Counted from the stretch's first letter, positions 42,028 through 50,649 are shown. The stretch: 64,000 nucleotides of DNA from Desulforamulus ruminis DSM 2154 (GCF_000215085.1 NC_015589.1:2616120-2680119), one strand, 5' to 3'. Made by a program: numbers and translations. The notes: generated from the sequence alone by a model not told the origin.

Positions 42028-42224
42028 TCGTATCTCCCCTTGCTTTATAAGCATATTTATCCTGTTCTTCGACACTCCCTGCCCAAACCCCTTGTGAATA
42101 TTTTATTTATCTCCCCTTGTTTTTCTACCAATCAAAACAAATCAACAGCAAATTATCAGTATTGTTTTTATAATTTTTCTATTAGAACATAGCTAACTCT
42201 TATTAATAAATTTTTAAATTATGG

Positions 42225-42265
42225 TATATTACAAGCAAAAATGTGATTTATTTCACATAAGGAGG
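42225..42265 (+). promoter_or_regulatory. Candidate promoter with Rex/CRP-type operator
   Basis: A -10-like TATATT near 42225 is followed by the perfect palindrome TGTGA-TTTATT-TCACA (42242-42257), then the RBS AAGGAGG (42259-42265). TGTGA-N6-TCACA is the core of both Rex (NADH/NAD+ sensor) and CRP-family sites. In a Firmicute, and placed just downstream of the start point, it fits a Rex-type repressor best. Confidence 0.55.
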
Positions 42266-42273
42266 CTGCTGCT

Positions 42274-42486
42274 ATGCTAACCCGTCGGCTGATTCCCCTA
42301 TGGACACTGATGGGCTTACCCGCCCTTTGCCTGATCCTGATAGCCACCGCTGCTTTTTCCATCTTGATTTGCAGTTGCTGGATTTTGTGCTGTAGCTTTA
42401 AAAGGTGCGCAGGTCTAATTGGCTCTTCCTTCCGCTCTTCCGGGTCCGGGTACACTCCCGGGTTTAACCGTATAACCAAGACATAA
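42274..42486 (+). CDS. Small membrane protein behind a Rex-like operator
   Basis: A 70-residue protein: one N-terminal hydrophobic segment with cysteines (LMGLPALCLILIATAAFSIL followed by ICSCWILCCSFKRC) and a short polar tail. It has an excellent RBS (AAGGAGG, eight bases before ATG 42274) and its own promoter-operator, which is why I accept it as a gene. I do not recognise the family. A minus-strand frame on the same DNA (42219-42533) lacks an RBS and is rejected. The five cysteines next to or within the helix suggest metal, redox or lipid involvement. Confidence 0.6.
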   Translation: MLTRRLIPLWTLMGLPALCLILIATAAFSILICSCWILCCSFKRCAGLIGSSFRSSGSGYTPGFNRITKT

Positions 42487-42637
42487 GCGGTCTGCTGAAT
42501 AAGAATCCCTGGAAAGATAAAATAATAGTCCAAGTAAGAAGTTTATTTTATTTTGTACTTTTATGTACTTTTTAGAAGGTTATAAAAAATGAACCTCGAA
42601 TCTTAACTTGTCACCAATTTTTGAAAGGATGGAGTCT

Positions 42638-42880
42638 ATGGACGAAAACAAAGAATTTGAACTGAACTTATCCGATGAAACCCAGCAAATGCTTGAACAG
42701 TATGCGGAAAAACAAGGTTCTACCCCCGAGGATGTGGCGGAGTACATTATTTATGAATTTCTGCGCAACCAATTGCACGTTATTGAAAAACGCTCCGAGG
42801 AAACCGGGGTCCCGGTCAGTGAACTGGTGAACATACAGTTCTCTAAAATATTAACCTTTCTTATGCACAAGGACCACTAA
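42638..42880 (+). CDS. Small protein of unknown function, acidic, helical
   Basis: An 80-residue soluble protein (FELNLSDETQQMLEQYAEKQ then GSTPEDVAEYIIYEFLRNQL). The first 40 residues look like a ribbon-helix-helix fold, with a strand (FELNLS) followed by two helices. It could therefore be a DNA-binding repressor or an antitoxin-like protein, but no toxin gene is adjacent. Starts possible at ATG 42629 or 42638; the second has the better RBS spacing (GGATGGAG). It ends at the bidirectional terminator shared with the hydrogenase gene. Confidence 0.65.
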   Translation: MDENKEFELNLSDETQQMLEQYAEKQGSTPEDVAEYIIYEFLRNQLHVIEKRSEETGVPVSELVNIQFSKILTFLMHKDH

Positions 42881-42883
42881 GAC

Positions 42884-42908
42884 AAAAAGCCTTAATCAAG
42901 GCTTTTTT
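42884..42908. terminator. Bidirectional terminator between convergent genes
   Basis: AAAAAGCCTT-AATC-AAGGCTTTTTT hairpin with A and U tracts on both sides. The stop codon of the minus-strand hydrogenase gene lies inside it. Confidence 0.85.
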
Positions 42909-44187
42909 CTTCGTTAAGACTTCTGCTGAAGATTTTGGATTTTTCCTCATTAAAAAGATCCTCGATTTCTGCAAACCCCAAACTCTTTAAAAGAGCTAAT
43001 ACATATTTGTTATCCGCAGGGGTAAGGCTGCTGGCTTCTTCCCCGTATTGATCAACCCATCTCCTCCCTTCTTCAGCATCAATTAATACATGGGGACCCC
43101 CGATACAACCTCCCACACAGCCCATTCCTTCATAAAAATTGGCTGTAATTTTGCCCTCCAGGGCCTCCTGGAGCATTTGCCGGCAGGCTTTCACCCCATG
43201 GGCTTGCACAGCCTTTATTTGAATTGGTTTATCCGGTCTGATTCGTTTAAGCGTGTCCGCCACCGCTTTGCTGACTCCCCCGGTTCTGGCGTAAATTCTT
43301 CCCCCGGTAGAAGAATGTTCCTTTTCATCTTCGGGCATCTCCGCCGGCTGAATCCCCGTGGCTTCAAAGATTTGCTTTAACTCTTTAAAGGTAATCACCA
43401 CATCCACAGCGTCCTTGACATCCGGCTCCTTAGCCTCCGCCTTTTTGGCTATGCAGGGTCCGATAAAGACCACTTTGGCCTCGGAATGCAATTTTTTCAC
43501 TCCCCGGCCGCAGGCGATCATAGGGGAAACAGACGGAGTAATATGGAAAGCCATTTTCCGGTAAACCCTTTTTATCATGGACACCCACATGGGACAACAC
43601 ATGCTGGTGATAACGAAATCCCCTTCTTTGTGCACATGGCTGTCAAACTCCAAAGCTTCTCTGAAAGTTAATATATCCGCAAAAAGGGCAACCTCCACCA
43701 TGCCGTAAAAACCCAGCTTCTTTAGGGCGGCCCGCATCTTGCCCGGCGTTACGTCCGGACCAAACTGTCCGATAAAAGCAGGGGCGATAATGCCAAAAAC
43801 CGGTACCTTGCGATCTTTCAAGACCTCCACCAAAGGAATAAACTCCTTTTTATCCACCAGGCAGCCATATTTACACTCATCCACACACTGCCCGCAGTCG
43901 GTGCAGGTGTTGCCGTTGATGACCACACGGCCCTGTTCGTCCCTTTCAATGGCTTCCAGCAGGCAGGAGACCTGACAGCCGTCCTCTTCGCACCCACAGT
44001 CAAAACCACAGTCCTTTACTTTAAAAACAACCCTTTCCGGATCTCCTTTGCCGGTGGCATAATGAATATACTGATTTAGCTGTTCATCCTGCTCTTGCTG
44101 CAGCCGATCAATTTCCTCGGACAGGTTCCCGTCATAAGCGGATTTTACCAGCTTGCTGAATATCTGATCGTAAGTTAAGTTGGTCAC
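42892..44187 (-). CDS. Group B [FeFe]-hydrogenase, cytoplasmic
   Basis: A 431-residue enzyme. An N-terminal Cys-rich segment (CGFDCGCEEDGCQVSC) and a ferredoxin motif (CTDCGQCVDECKYGC) precede the H-cluster domain. H-cluster motifs are TSMCCPMW, GPCIAKKAE and EGMGCVGGCIGGP. TSMCCPMW and the absence of the GGGQP ending are the marks of group B hydrogenases, mostly found in anaerobic Firmicutes and poorly characterised. No signal peptide. The start is GTG 44187, six bases after AGGAGG; the frame extends to 44205. It is monocistronic, with no diaphorase partner, so it probably uses ferredoxin or senses H2. Confidence 0.93.
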   Translation of the reverse strand: MTNLTYDQIFSKLVKSAYDGNLSEEIDRLQQEQDEQLNQYIHYATGKGDPERVVFKVKDCGFDCGCEEDGCQVSCLLEAIERDEQGRVVINGNTCTDCGQCVDECKYGCLVDKKEFIPLVEVLKDRKVPVFGIIAPAFIGQFGPDVTPGKMRAALKKLGFYGMVEVALFADILTFREALEFDSHVHKEGDFVITSMCCPMWVSMIKRVYRKMAFHITPSVSPMIACGRGVKKLHSEAKVVFIGPCIAKKAEAKEPDVKDAVDVVITFKELKQIFEATGIQPAEMPEDEKEHSSTGGRIYARTGGVSKAVADTLKRIRPDKPIQIKAVQAHGVKACRQMLQEALEGKITANFYEGMGCVGGCIGGPHVLIDAEEGRRWVDQYGEEASSLTPADNKYVLALLKSLGFAEIEDLFNEEKSKIFSRSLNEEKSLD

Positions 44188-44295
44188 GACAGCCTCCTGG
44201 AACAAGACTCTTTTTCCTATTATTCCGCAAATTAATCAGAGTATGTTTCTCTCATCGGGCCATGGCTTTCTTTAAAGATGATTTCCGTCAAAAGG

Positions 44296-44319
44296 AAAGG
44301 TGGCGCTTACGCCACCTTT
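44296..44319 (-). terminator. Hairpin after the 142-residue membrane protein gene
   Basis: Perfect 10-bp stem AAAGGTGGCG/CGCCACCTTT with loop TAAG, followed on the minus strand by CCTTTTG. The U-tract is weak, but the place, two bases after a stop codon, fits a terminator. Confidence 0.65.
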
Positions 44320-44320
44320 G

Positions 44321-44749
44321 TTACTTTCTGTTCTTTTTTTTCCGTTGAGACTCCCTGGAGCCAGATCGGCCCTTTTCACTTTCCTTTTTATTCTCCGAGC
44401 CTTTGACCTCTACGGCTTTGGAAGATATTCCTTTGGCGGCTTGGATTTGCATTTGCCCGCTTTTAAACAGCAAGACCATTAAACCGATCAGGGGGGTTAG
44501 GGGATGTAGAACTGCCAGCATACTCATGAACCAGGTGGTTTGTTTGTTGATTCCCACGGAATAACCGAACCACAGGTATAAAACAACAAAGGTCAACCGC
44601 TGGGCCAGTATCACGTATTGCTGGATGGATTCACTCACCTTCATATCAACCATTTGCAGATTGACAAATTTATATAATAAGGTCAGGAAAATAAAGGCAA
44701 GGACAAAGATTAACCGTTTATTTTTTATTTTTTGGGCGGCTTCATTCAA
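44321..44749 (-). CDS. Membrane protein of unknown function
   Basis: A 142-residue protein with three or four hydrophobic segments (RLIFVLAFIFLTLLYKFV, LTFVVLYLWFGYSVG, WFMSMLAVLHPLTPLIGLMV). Its highly charged Lys/Ser/Glu-rich tail (GSENKKESEKGRSGSRESQR then KKKNRK) is probably cytoplasmic. I do not recognise the family. It follows the BaiN-like gene by 105 bases on the same strand and may be in its transcript. Confidence 0.75.
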   Translation of the reverse strand: MNEAAQKIKNKRLIFVLAFIFLTLLYKFVNLQMVDMKVSESIQQYVILAQRLTFVVLYLWFGYSVGINKQTTWFMSMLAVLHPLTPLIGLMVLLFKSGQMQIQAAKGISSKAVEVKGSENKKESEKGRSGSRESQRKKKNRK

Positions 44750-44854
44750 AAAATATCACTCCAACTCTCAAATTTCAGGGATCTTAATGAAAACTGATAA
44801 TTAAGAAATATTTCTAGGCTAAGCCTGGAACTCCTGCCTGGAACTGGAACAATT

Positions 44855-46108
44855 CTACCAGGCAGCGGCACTGGTGCCTGCAACATACCCGGAAGACCAG
44901 GCCCATTGCAGATTGTAGCCGCCGCAATCCCCGTCGATATCAATAATTTCCCCGGCAAAAAACAAACCCGGCACCAGCTTGGATTCCATGGTCTGGGGAT
45001 GGATTTCCCCGGTTTCTATCCCGCCGGCGGTTGCCTGGGCCGCAGTCCAGGTATTGGTGGCGGTTACCTGAAAGCGCCAATCCTGAAGAATGACCGCAAT
45101 TTTCTCTTTTTCCTCCGGAGCCAGGTCGGCGGCCTTCTTGTTGACATCCTGCAGTCCGGCCTGTTTCAGCAAAGCCGGTATAAGCTTTTTATGTATAAAA
45201 CCAACCAAACTAAACAGCAGGTTTTTTTGCGGCCCTTCCGCAAAACGCTTGGCCAGATATTGCCTCAGTTCATCCTCCGGGAGATGGTTTACCAGAGAAA
45301 CCTTTACCCAGACCGGTTCCTGCCCTTTAAGCTGTTGAGCCGCTGTCCGGCTTAATTGGAATATGGCCGGACCCGATATTCCGTAATCGGTAAACAAAAT
45401 TTCTCCCGCTGACCGGGCCAGGGTTTTATTATTAACGATGATTTCCGCTGCTCCCTCAAACTTAACTCCCATAATCTGCTTTAAAAAAGGCTCTGCTAAT
45501 TTTAACTGCACCAGGGAAGGGAAGGGGTCAACAATTTTATGACCCAGTTTTTCAGCCAGCAGATAACCGCTTCCGGTGGTTCCCAGGTTGGGCGCCGCCT
45601 TTCCGCCGGTGGTTAAAATAACCCGGTCGGCCCTCAGGGGTTCCTTTCCCTTCAACGTAAGCACAAAGCCTTGCTTTTCTTGGCGGATATCCTTCACTTC
45701 GGAGTCAACCATAACCTCCACTCCCCGCCAATCCAGTTCGTATCTTAACACATCCAGCACGCTGGAAGCCTGGTTGGAAAAAGGAAATACTTTTCCTCCG
45801 TCCTCTATCTTATGGCAAACACCCAGACGCTCGAAAAACTGGATGGTCTGATCCTGATTAAAACGGTTTAAAGCGGAGTAGGCAAACTTGGGATTGCGGC
45901 CATGGAAATGGGAAAGATGCATGTGGATATTGGTCAGGTTGCACCTGCCGTTTCCGGTGGCCAAAAGCTTTTTGCCAATCCTCTGGTTTTTTTCCAAAAG
46001 GGTTACCCGGGCCCCTTTGGCTGCGGCGGTAATGGCTGACAACATGCCTGCGGCCCCCCCGCCAACGATCACGATTTTAAGCGGTTTATCCTTAGACAAC
46101 GGCTCCAT
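44855..46108 (-). CDS. BaiN/HI0933 family flavoprotein oxidoreductase
   Basis: A 417-residue FAD/NAD(P)-dependent enzyme. The dinucleotide motif IVIVGGGAAGMLSAI is at residues 12-26. The family signature is GKKLLATGNGRCNLTN, the second half has ATGGIETGEIHPQTMESKLV, and a C-terminal FAD contact GLFFAGEIIDIDGDCGGYNL is followed by QWAWSSG. The family includes flavoproteins that reduce bile-acid intermediates, but most members have no known substrate. It overlaps the preceding COG2509 gene by 17 bases, so the two flavoproteins are translated together and may act in one pathway. Confidence 0.92.
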   Translation of the reverse strand: MEPLSKDKPLKIVIVGGGAAGMLSAITAAAKGARVTLLEKNQRIGKKLLATGNGRCNLTNIHMHLSHFHGRNPKFAYSALNRFNQDQTIQFFERLGVCHKIEDGGKVFPFSNQASSVLDVLRYELDWRGVEVMVDSEVKDIRQEKQGFVLTLKGKEPLRADRVILTTGGKAAPNLGTTGSGYLLAEKLGHKIVDPFPSLVQLKLAEPFLKQIMGVKFEGAAEIIVNNKTLARSAGEILFTDYGISGPAIFQLSRTAAQQLKGQEPVWVKVSLVNHLPEDELRQYLAKRFAEGPQKNLLFSLVGFIHKKLIPALLKQAGLQDVNKKAADLAPEEKEKIAVILQDWRFQVTATNTWTAAQATAGGIETGEIHPQTMESKLVPGLFFAGEIIDIDGDCGGYNLQWAWSSGYVAGTSAAAW

Positions 46109-47708
46109 CCTCCATTGGTTTGTATTGGCTTGACACCGCCTCCGCCACCCGGATTCCGTCTACGGCGGCAGAAATGATTCCCCCAGCGTACCCGGCTCCT
46201 TCGCCGGCAGGATAAAGGCCCAAAACACTGGCTTCCCGCCGTTCATTCCTTTCAATGCGCACCGGAGAGGAACTGCGGGTTTCAACGCCGGTTAAGACTG
46301 CATCCGGCAGGGCAAACCCTTTCATTTTTTTATCAAATTCAGGAATGGCCTCCCTTAAGACAGATACCACATAGGGCGGCAGGCATTTTTTTAATTCCAC
46401 CATGGTCACCCCCGGCCGGTAAGAAGGCTGAACTTGTCCTAGACCTGAGCAAGAAGACTGGTCTGCCAGGAAATCCCTTAGCAATTGAGCCGGAGCGTGA
46501 TAATTTTTCCCTCCCAGTTCAAAGGCCAGGCGCTCCCAACGCCGCTGAAACTCAATACCCGACAGGGGATGGCTGCTGCCAAAATCAGCAGGAGTAACAC
46601 TGACCAATAGGGCACTGTTGGCGTTTTCTCCATTCCGGGCGTGTATGCTCATGCCGTTGGTCACTACCCCTCCTTTTTCAGAAGCCGCCGCCACCACCGT
46701 TCCCCCGGGGCACATGCAGAAGGTATAAGCGGACCTGCCTCCCGGAGAGTGGTAGGCCAGCTTATATTCCGCAGGACCTAGCTTCTCGTGACGGGCGAAT
46801 TCCCGATACTGGGCTGCATTAATCAACTGCTGGGGATGTTCAATGCGCACACCGATGGAAAAGGCCTTGGGCGTCATGACTACCTTCCGGTTATGGAGCA
46901 TGGCAAAGGTATCCCTGGCACTGTGGCCAATGGCCAGGATCACTAAGCCCGCCGCAATGCTTTCACTTTCGTTTACCACCAGGCCTTTCACCGCTCCCTG
47001 TTCCACCAGCAGGTCGGTCACCTTGGCCTGAAAACGGACTTCCCCGCCCAGCCGAATAATTTCCTGCCTGAGATTTTTCACCACGGTTTTTAAAATATCG
47101 GTTCCCACATGAGGTTTATGGGCGTATAAAATTTCTTCCGGAGCGCCGGCCCTCACCAATTCCTCTAGAACTTTGCGGCATCTCAAATCCCGGATCAGGG
47201 TGGTCAGTTTGCCATCGGAAAAAGTTCCCGCACCGCCCTCGCCAAACTGGACATTACATTCGCCGTCCAGTCTTCCTTGGGCCCAGAAATCCTCAACTCT
47301 TTTCGTTCGCCGATCCACATCCGCCCCACGTTCCAGCAGTAAAGGGCGGTAACCCGTCTGGGCCAAAATTAAGCCGGCAAAAAGGCCTGCCGGTCCGGTA
47401 CCAATAATCACCGGTCGATTCTCCAGGGGCGACTTGCCGGGTTCCACATATTCATAAGTTAATGATGGAGCGGGCGCAACATCAATATCCCTGGCGTGCC
47501 TGGCCAGTATTTTATGGGCATTGCTTACCTCAACATCCACGGTATAAACCAAATAGATGTTTTCCCTTTTTCTGGCGTCGACAGAGCGCTTAAAAATCTG
47601 GTGTTTTTTGAGTTCCCCTTCTTTTATCTTTAATTTCGTCAGAAGAACATTTTTTAAATCCCTTTCATCCTGATCCAGGGATAATTTAATTCCGGAGATT
47701 CTTAGCAT
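46092..47708 (-). CDS. FAD-dependent dehydrogenase (COG2509 family)
   Basis: A 538-residue flavoprotein. A small N-terminal ferredoxin-like fold (about 1-80, MLRISGIKLSLDQDERDLKN) precedes the FAD domain, with VIIGTGPAGLFAGLILAQTG near residue 100 and the family motif NVQFGEGGAGTFSDGKLTT. The C-terminus has GLYPAGEGAGYAGGIISAAV. The COG2509 family is widespread in anaerobes without an assigned reaction. First gene of a two-gene operon with the BaiN-like gene. Confidence 0.93.
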   Translation of the reverse strand: MLRISGIKLSLDQDERDLKNVLLTKLKIKEGELKKHQIFKRSVDARKRENIYLVYTVDVEVSNAHKILARHARDIDVAPAPSLTYEYVEPGKSPLENRPVIIGTGPAGLFAGLILAQTGYRPLLLERGADVDRRTKRVEDFWAQGRLDGECNVQFGEGGAGTFSDGKLTTLIRDLRCRKVLEELVRAGAPEEILYAHKPHVGTDILKTVVKNLRQEIIRLGGEVRFQAKVTDLLVEQGAVKGLVVNESESIAAGLVILAIGHSARDTFAMLHNRKVVMTPKAFSIGVRIEHPQQLINAAQYREFARHEKLGPAEYKLAYHSPGGRSAYTFCMCPGGTVVAAASEKGGVVTNGMSIHARNGENANSALLVSVTPADFGSSHPLSGIEFQRRWERLAFELGGKNYHAPAQLLRDFLADQSSCSGLGQVQPSYRPGVTMVELKKCLPPYVVSVLREAIPEFDKKMKGFALPDAVLTGVETRSSSPVRIERNERREASVLGLYPAGEGAGYAGGIISAAVDGIRVAEAVSSQYKPMEDGAVV

Positions 47709-48015
47709 GGATTTTCCTTCCTTTGTATACGGAAATCAATATTTCCATTCTTTAAGACAATTTCTTTTACTTCGCTGCTTTCTGTCCGGTTCCTTCTGTT
47801 CTGACAAAATACAATTTACTATCATCAACTGTTTTTTATATATAAACTAATTTTATCTATTTGTTATAAATTTAAATTATAGATAATTACTTTTATTTTT
47901 ATTAATGTTAATACATTATTTTACCTTGCATTATCTACTAGTTAAGTTGTATTGTAACCATTTATGGAATATAATACTTATTAAAGTTAGTTGATGAATA
48001 AGGAGGTGTGAAAAA
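47709..48015. other. AT-rich intergenic region
   Basis: About 300 bases between the divergent COG2509 gene and the 57-residue gene, very AT-rich from 47815 to 47990. It must hold both promoters. I see no inverted repeat or RNA structure of note. Confidence 0.35.
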
Positions 48016-48189
48016 ATGGCGGATCAATTTTGCGAAAAAATCCAGAAGAATATTACCATTGAACCAAAAATGGATTATGAAAGCGGCCAAACCCAGGTGG
48101 GTTGGTTATTCTTCACCTGTTATAATTTTTACAGAGATTGCAAAGGCTCCTGTCCCCGGCAGGAATACATGATAAAGGGCAAAAAATAA
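48016..48189 (+). CDS. Small cysteine-containing protein
   Basis: A 57-residue protein (MADQFCEKIQKNITIEPKMD then GQTQVGWLFFTCYNFYRDCK) ending with GSCPRQEYMIKGKK. It has a perfect RBS (AAGGAGGTGTG, six bases before ATG 48016) and a terminator right after the stop, so it is a self-contained transcription unit. Four cysteines, including CYNFYRDCKGSC, could bind a metal. I do not recognise the family. Confidence 0.75.
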   Translation: MADQFCEKIQKNITIEPKMDYESGQTQVGWLFFTCYNFYRDCKGSCPRQEYMIKGKK

Positions 48190-48214
48190 TACGCTGAATC
48201 CAACTGCAATATAA

Positions 48215-48248
48215 AAACAACCAGGTCCTTTTCCAGACCTGGTTGTTT
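48215..48248. terminator. Intrinsic terminator after the 57-residue gene
   Basis: AAACAACCAGGTC pairs with GACCTGGTTGTTT across CTTTTCCA. It is 26 bases after the stop codon, with A/T tracts on both sides. Confidence 0.85.
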
Positions 48249-48346
48249 ATCCAGTGACATAAGAGCGTTCTTTTTTCTTTTTCAGGTTGGTTCTCCCGGG
48301 ATCGAACTCTGTTTCGGTCTATCAACTAAGGTCAAGCTTCAATCCA

Positions 48347-48934
48347 TCAAGCTTTCCAATATTTTTTTCTATCTTCTTCCGTTATTTCCCGGATTATCTT
48401 GCAGGGATTTCCTGCGGCAATTACACCGGATGGAATATCCTTGGTAATAATACTGCCTGCTCCAATGACTGAGTTATTGCCAATGGTGACTCCGGGCAGT
48501 ACAGCAACATGAGCTCCAATCCAGACATTATCCCCAACAGTTATAGGATAGGCATACTCCAATCCCTGATTGCGTTGTTCGGTATCCAAGGGATGCCCTG
48601 CTGTATAAAACCCGCAATTAGGAGCGATAAATACATTATCTCCAAAGGCAACCTTTGCACCGTCTAAAACGGTGCAATGATGATTTGCATAAAAATTTTC
48701 ACCAATTTTGATATTATAACCGTAATCGCATAGAAAGGGCTGCTCAATTACAAAATTGTTAGAGGCTTGCCCAAGAATTCGGCGCAGCAAGCGTTCCCGT
48801 TCCTCGGTCTTTGCAGGATGCAGTTGATTGTATTCATAACACAAGCTGGCGCACCAGCGGCGTTCCTCCATCAAAGAAACATCATGGTTTGCGTTATATA
48901 AAAATCCTTTGGCGGCTTTCTCTTTCTCCGTCAT
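48347..48934 (-). CDS. Sugar O-acetyltransferase (maltose/galactoside acetyltransferase family)
   Basis: A 195-residue left-handed beta-helix acyltransferase using acetyl-CoA. The N-terminal Mac domain (FLYNANHDVSLMEERRWCAS) is followed by hexapeptide repeats. The catalytic region is FYANHHCTVLDGAKVAFGDN (His in NHH) and APNCGFYTAGHPLD, and the C-terminal repeats are VWIGAHVAVLPGVTIGNNSV then IGAGSIITKDIPSGVIAAGN. The start is ATG 48934, eight bases after GGAGG; the frame could open at TTG 48949. The acceptor is probably a glucosyl or maltosyl sugar, perhaps for detoxification. It is monocistronic. Confidence 0.92.
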   Translation of the reverse strand: MTEKEKAAKGFLYNANHDVSLMEERRWCASLCYEYNQLHPAKTEERERLLRRILGQASNNFVIEQPFLCDYGYNIKIGENFYANHHCTVLDGAKVAFGDNVFIAPNCGFYTAGHPLDTEQRNQGLEYAYPITVGDNVWIGAHVAVLPGVTIGNNSVIGAGSIITKDIPSGVIAAGNPCKIIREITEEDRKKYWKA

Positions 48935-49059
48935 ACAATTTTCCTCCAAAATTAAAGATTTTCTGTCTATCAGGAGGGATTAAATTCCCTCCTGAGCTAG
49001 AAAGATGTCCTCATTTTTATTACAATTTTATCTAGATTCACCGATTAAAAAGGAGTTAA

Positions 49060-49344
49060 ATGCAATTGGAACAAAATCAGTTAACGGAACCCCTGAACTA
49101 TGTGGTTTACATATTGCGTTGTGCCGACCAATCTCTTTATACCGGCATTACCAACAATCTGGAGCAAAGACTAAAAATGCATAACCTGGGCAAGGCCAGT
49201 AAATTTACCCGGGGAAGACTGCCGGTAGTGCTTGTTTATATGGAAGAGGGGTATACCCGGGGGCAAGCCCTCTCCCGGGAGAAAAAAATTAAAGAACTCC
49301 CTCGGGAACAAAAGCTGCGGCTCATTGTGCGGCAGGAGTCCTAG
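49060..49344 (+). CDS. GIY-YIG nuclease superfamily protein (YhbQ/UPF0213)
   Basis: A 94-residue single GIY-YIG domain: YVVYILRCADQSLYTGITNN (YVY...YTGIT variant of GIY-YIG), the conserved Arg in LEQRLKMHNLGKASKFTRGR and Glu in ALSREKKIKELPREQK. Proteins of this size are DNA-structure nucleases of uncertain role. ATG 49060 follows AAAAGGAG. Confidence 0.92.
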   Translation: MQLEQNQLTEPLNYVVYILRCADQSLYTGITNNLEQRLKMHNLGKASKFTRGRLPVVLVYMEEGYTRGQALSREKKIKELPREQKLRLIVRQES

Positions 49345-49388
49345 CGGCAACCCATTTACCCTCGGTGCCCTTCCTTTTTCCTTCCTTG

Positions 49389-50225
49389 CTAGAAATAAAG
49401 GGTATTCCCCACATTGTTTAACACAAATCCGTCTCCAAAGACTTCCTGCAATTTAACCTGGGCGTGAAATCCCGTACAGTGGGAAACCGCCACCAACTCC
49501 ACCTGCATTTCCTGCAAGGCCTGAATGGTCTTCTGCAGGCGTTCTTCATTGGCGGCCACAAGATGGGTGCCGCCAACCACTCCAAAAATACGTTCCTGCC
49601 CTGTAATTTCCCGGGCATACCGCAGAATATTAATCAGGCCGGAGTGGCTGCAGCCGACCACCACCACCAATCCCCCGGGTGTATTTATAAATAAGGCCTG
49701 GTCATCCAGCAGCGGGTCTGGTTGATACCTGCCTTCCTTCTTTACCGCAAAATGAAGATTTATTTCCTCAAAATCCGTTACTCGGGGAACCTGTCCACAA
49801 AGGAGAACATTCTCGGTTAACTGCACCGGACCCGGGCTTAAGTGAATATCCGCTCCCAGCTTTTCCAGTTCATTGCGGGTAAAAGGAATGCCGTTGGCCC
49901 GGTAATTTCCTTCGCTAGTGGTGGCGTATTTCTCATTAAAAATATCCGGGTGGCCGTAAAGGGGCTTGGGGCCGCTCAAGGCCAGCACCTTTTGCAGACC
50001 GCCGGTGTGGTCATTGTGACCGTGGCTGAGGGCAATGGCATCAATCTCGCCGGGATTGATTTTCAGGGTTTTGAGGTTGGTATCAATGGCCAGACCCTGC
50101 CCGCAGTCAAAGAGCAATTTATATCCTCCAGCCTCAATATAAAGAGACAAACCATGTTCCGCCAGCAAATTCCTCTTGGTAACGGAGTTTTCGGCAACCA
50201 CGGTAATTTTGGTTTTTGTAGACAA
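49389..50225 (-). CDS. MBL-fold metallohydrolase (COG1237 type)
   Basis: A 278-residue metallo-beta-lactamase fold protein. The metal motif is ALSHGHNDHTGGL near residue 68. The later ligands are seen in VVVGCSHSGLINI and AVSHCTGFHA. The arrangement resembles COG1237 enzymes annotated as dihydropterin-ribofuranosyl-aminobenzene phosphate synthase-like, but the substrate is not known here. The start is TTG 50225 after AGGAGAGGA. Confidence 0.9.
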   Translation of the reverse strand: MSTKTKITVVAENSVTKRNLLAEHGLSLYIEAGGYKLLFDCGQGLAIDTNLKTLKINPGEIDAIALSHGHNDHTGGLQKVLALSGPKPLYGHPDIFNEKYATTSEGNYRANGIPFTRNELEKLGADIHLSPGPVQLTENVLLCGQVPRVTDFEEINLHFAVKKEGRYQPDPLLDDQALFINTPGGLVVVVGCSHSGLINILRYAREITGQERIFGVVGGTHLVAANEERLQKTIQALQEMQVELVAVSHCTGFHAQVKLQEVFGDGFVLNNVGNTLYF

Positions 50226-50417
50226 AATGATCCTCTCCTTATGGGTTAATCATGTTTTTTTTTGTACAAAGATCGCCCCTATGGACCAATCAGCAATGCT
50301 AAAGCAAAATCATTTTTTAAAAATAATTGAGCAATCCTTTTAAAATCAATGCCAATTACCTTCTCTCGACCTTGTAAAAATAAGTTCATATTTTCTTTTG
50401 AGGTCAGAAGAATGACA

Positions 50418-50445
50418 AAATAACGTCAGTGAGATGACGTTATTT
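50418..50445. promoter_or_regulatory. Perfect inverted repeat upstream of the 43-residue gene
   Basis: AAATAACGTCA (50418-50428) and TGACGTTATTT (50435-50445) with spacer GTGAGA. It lies about 55 bases before the start codon and could be an operator or an mRNA hairpin. Confidence 0.45.
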
Positions 50446-50499
50446 AAATATTCTAAATTGTACTATAAATCCAGAAACATTTCCAAGGAGGTTCCGATT

Positions 50500-50631
50500 A
50501 TGAGATACTTATCCGTCGTTAACCCTTTGACCATGATGTTTATCTACTTTGTCGTCGCTCCTGCGCTTACAGGCTATAAAAAAATAAAATGCGCCATTCA
50601 TCCTAACTGTCCCGAGTGCGCCGTGAACTAA
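50500..50631 (+). CDS. Very small membrane protein
   Basis: A 43-residue protein: one hydrophobic helix (VVNPLTMMFIYFVVAPALTG) and a polar tail with cysteines (CAIHPNCPEC). It has an excellent RBS (AAGGAGG, eight bases before ATG 50500), a palindrome upstream and a terminator-like hairpin 19 bases after the stop, so it is likely real. Function unknown; the Cys/His tail may bind metal. Confidence 0.6.
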   Translation: MRYLSVVNPLTMMFIYFVVAPALTGYKKIKCAIHPNCPECAVN

Positions 50632-50649
50632 TCTTCATCCCCACTTCTG

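Noticed and set aside
42219-42533. Minus-strand frame of 104 codons
   Set aside because: It overlaps the small plus-strand gene, which has an RBS and operator; the minus frame has neither.
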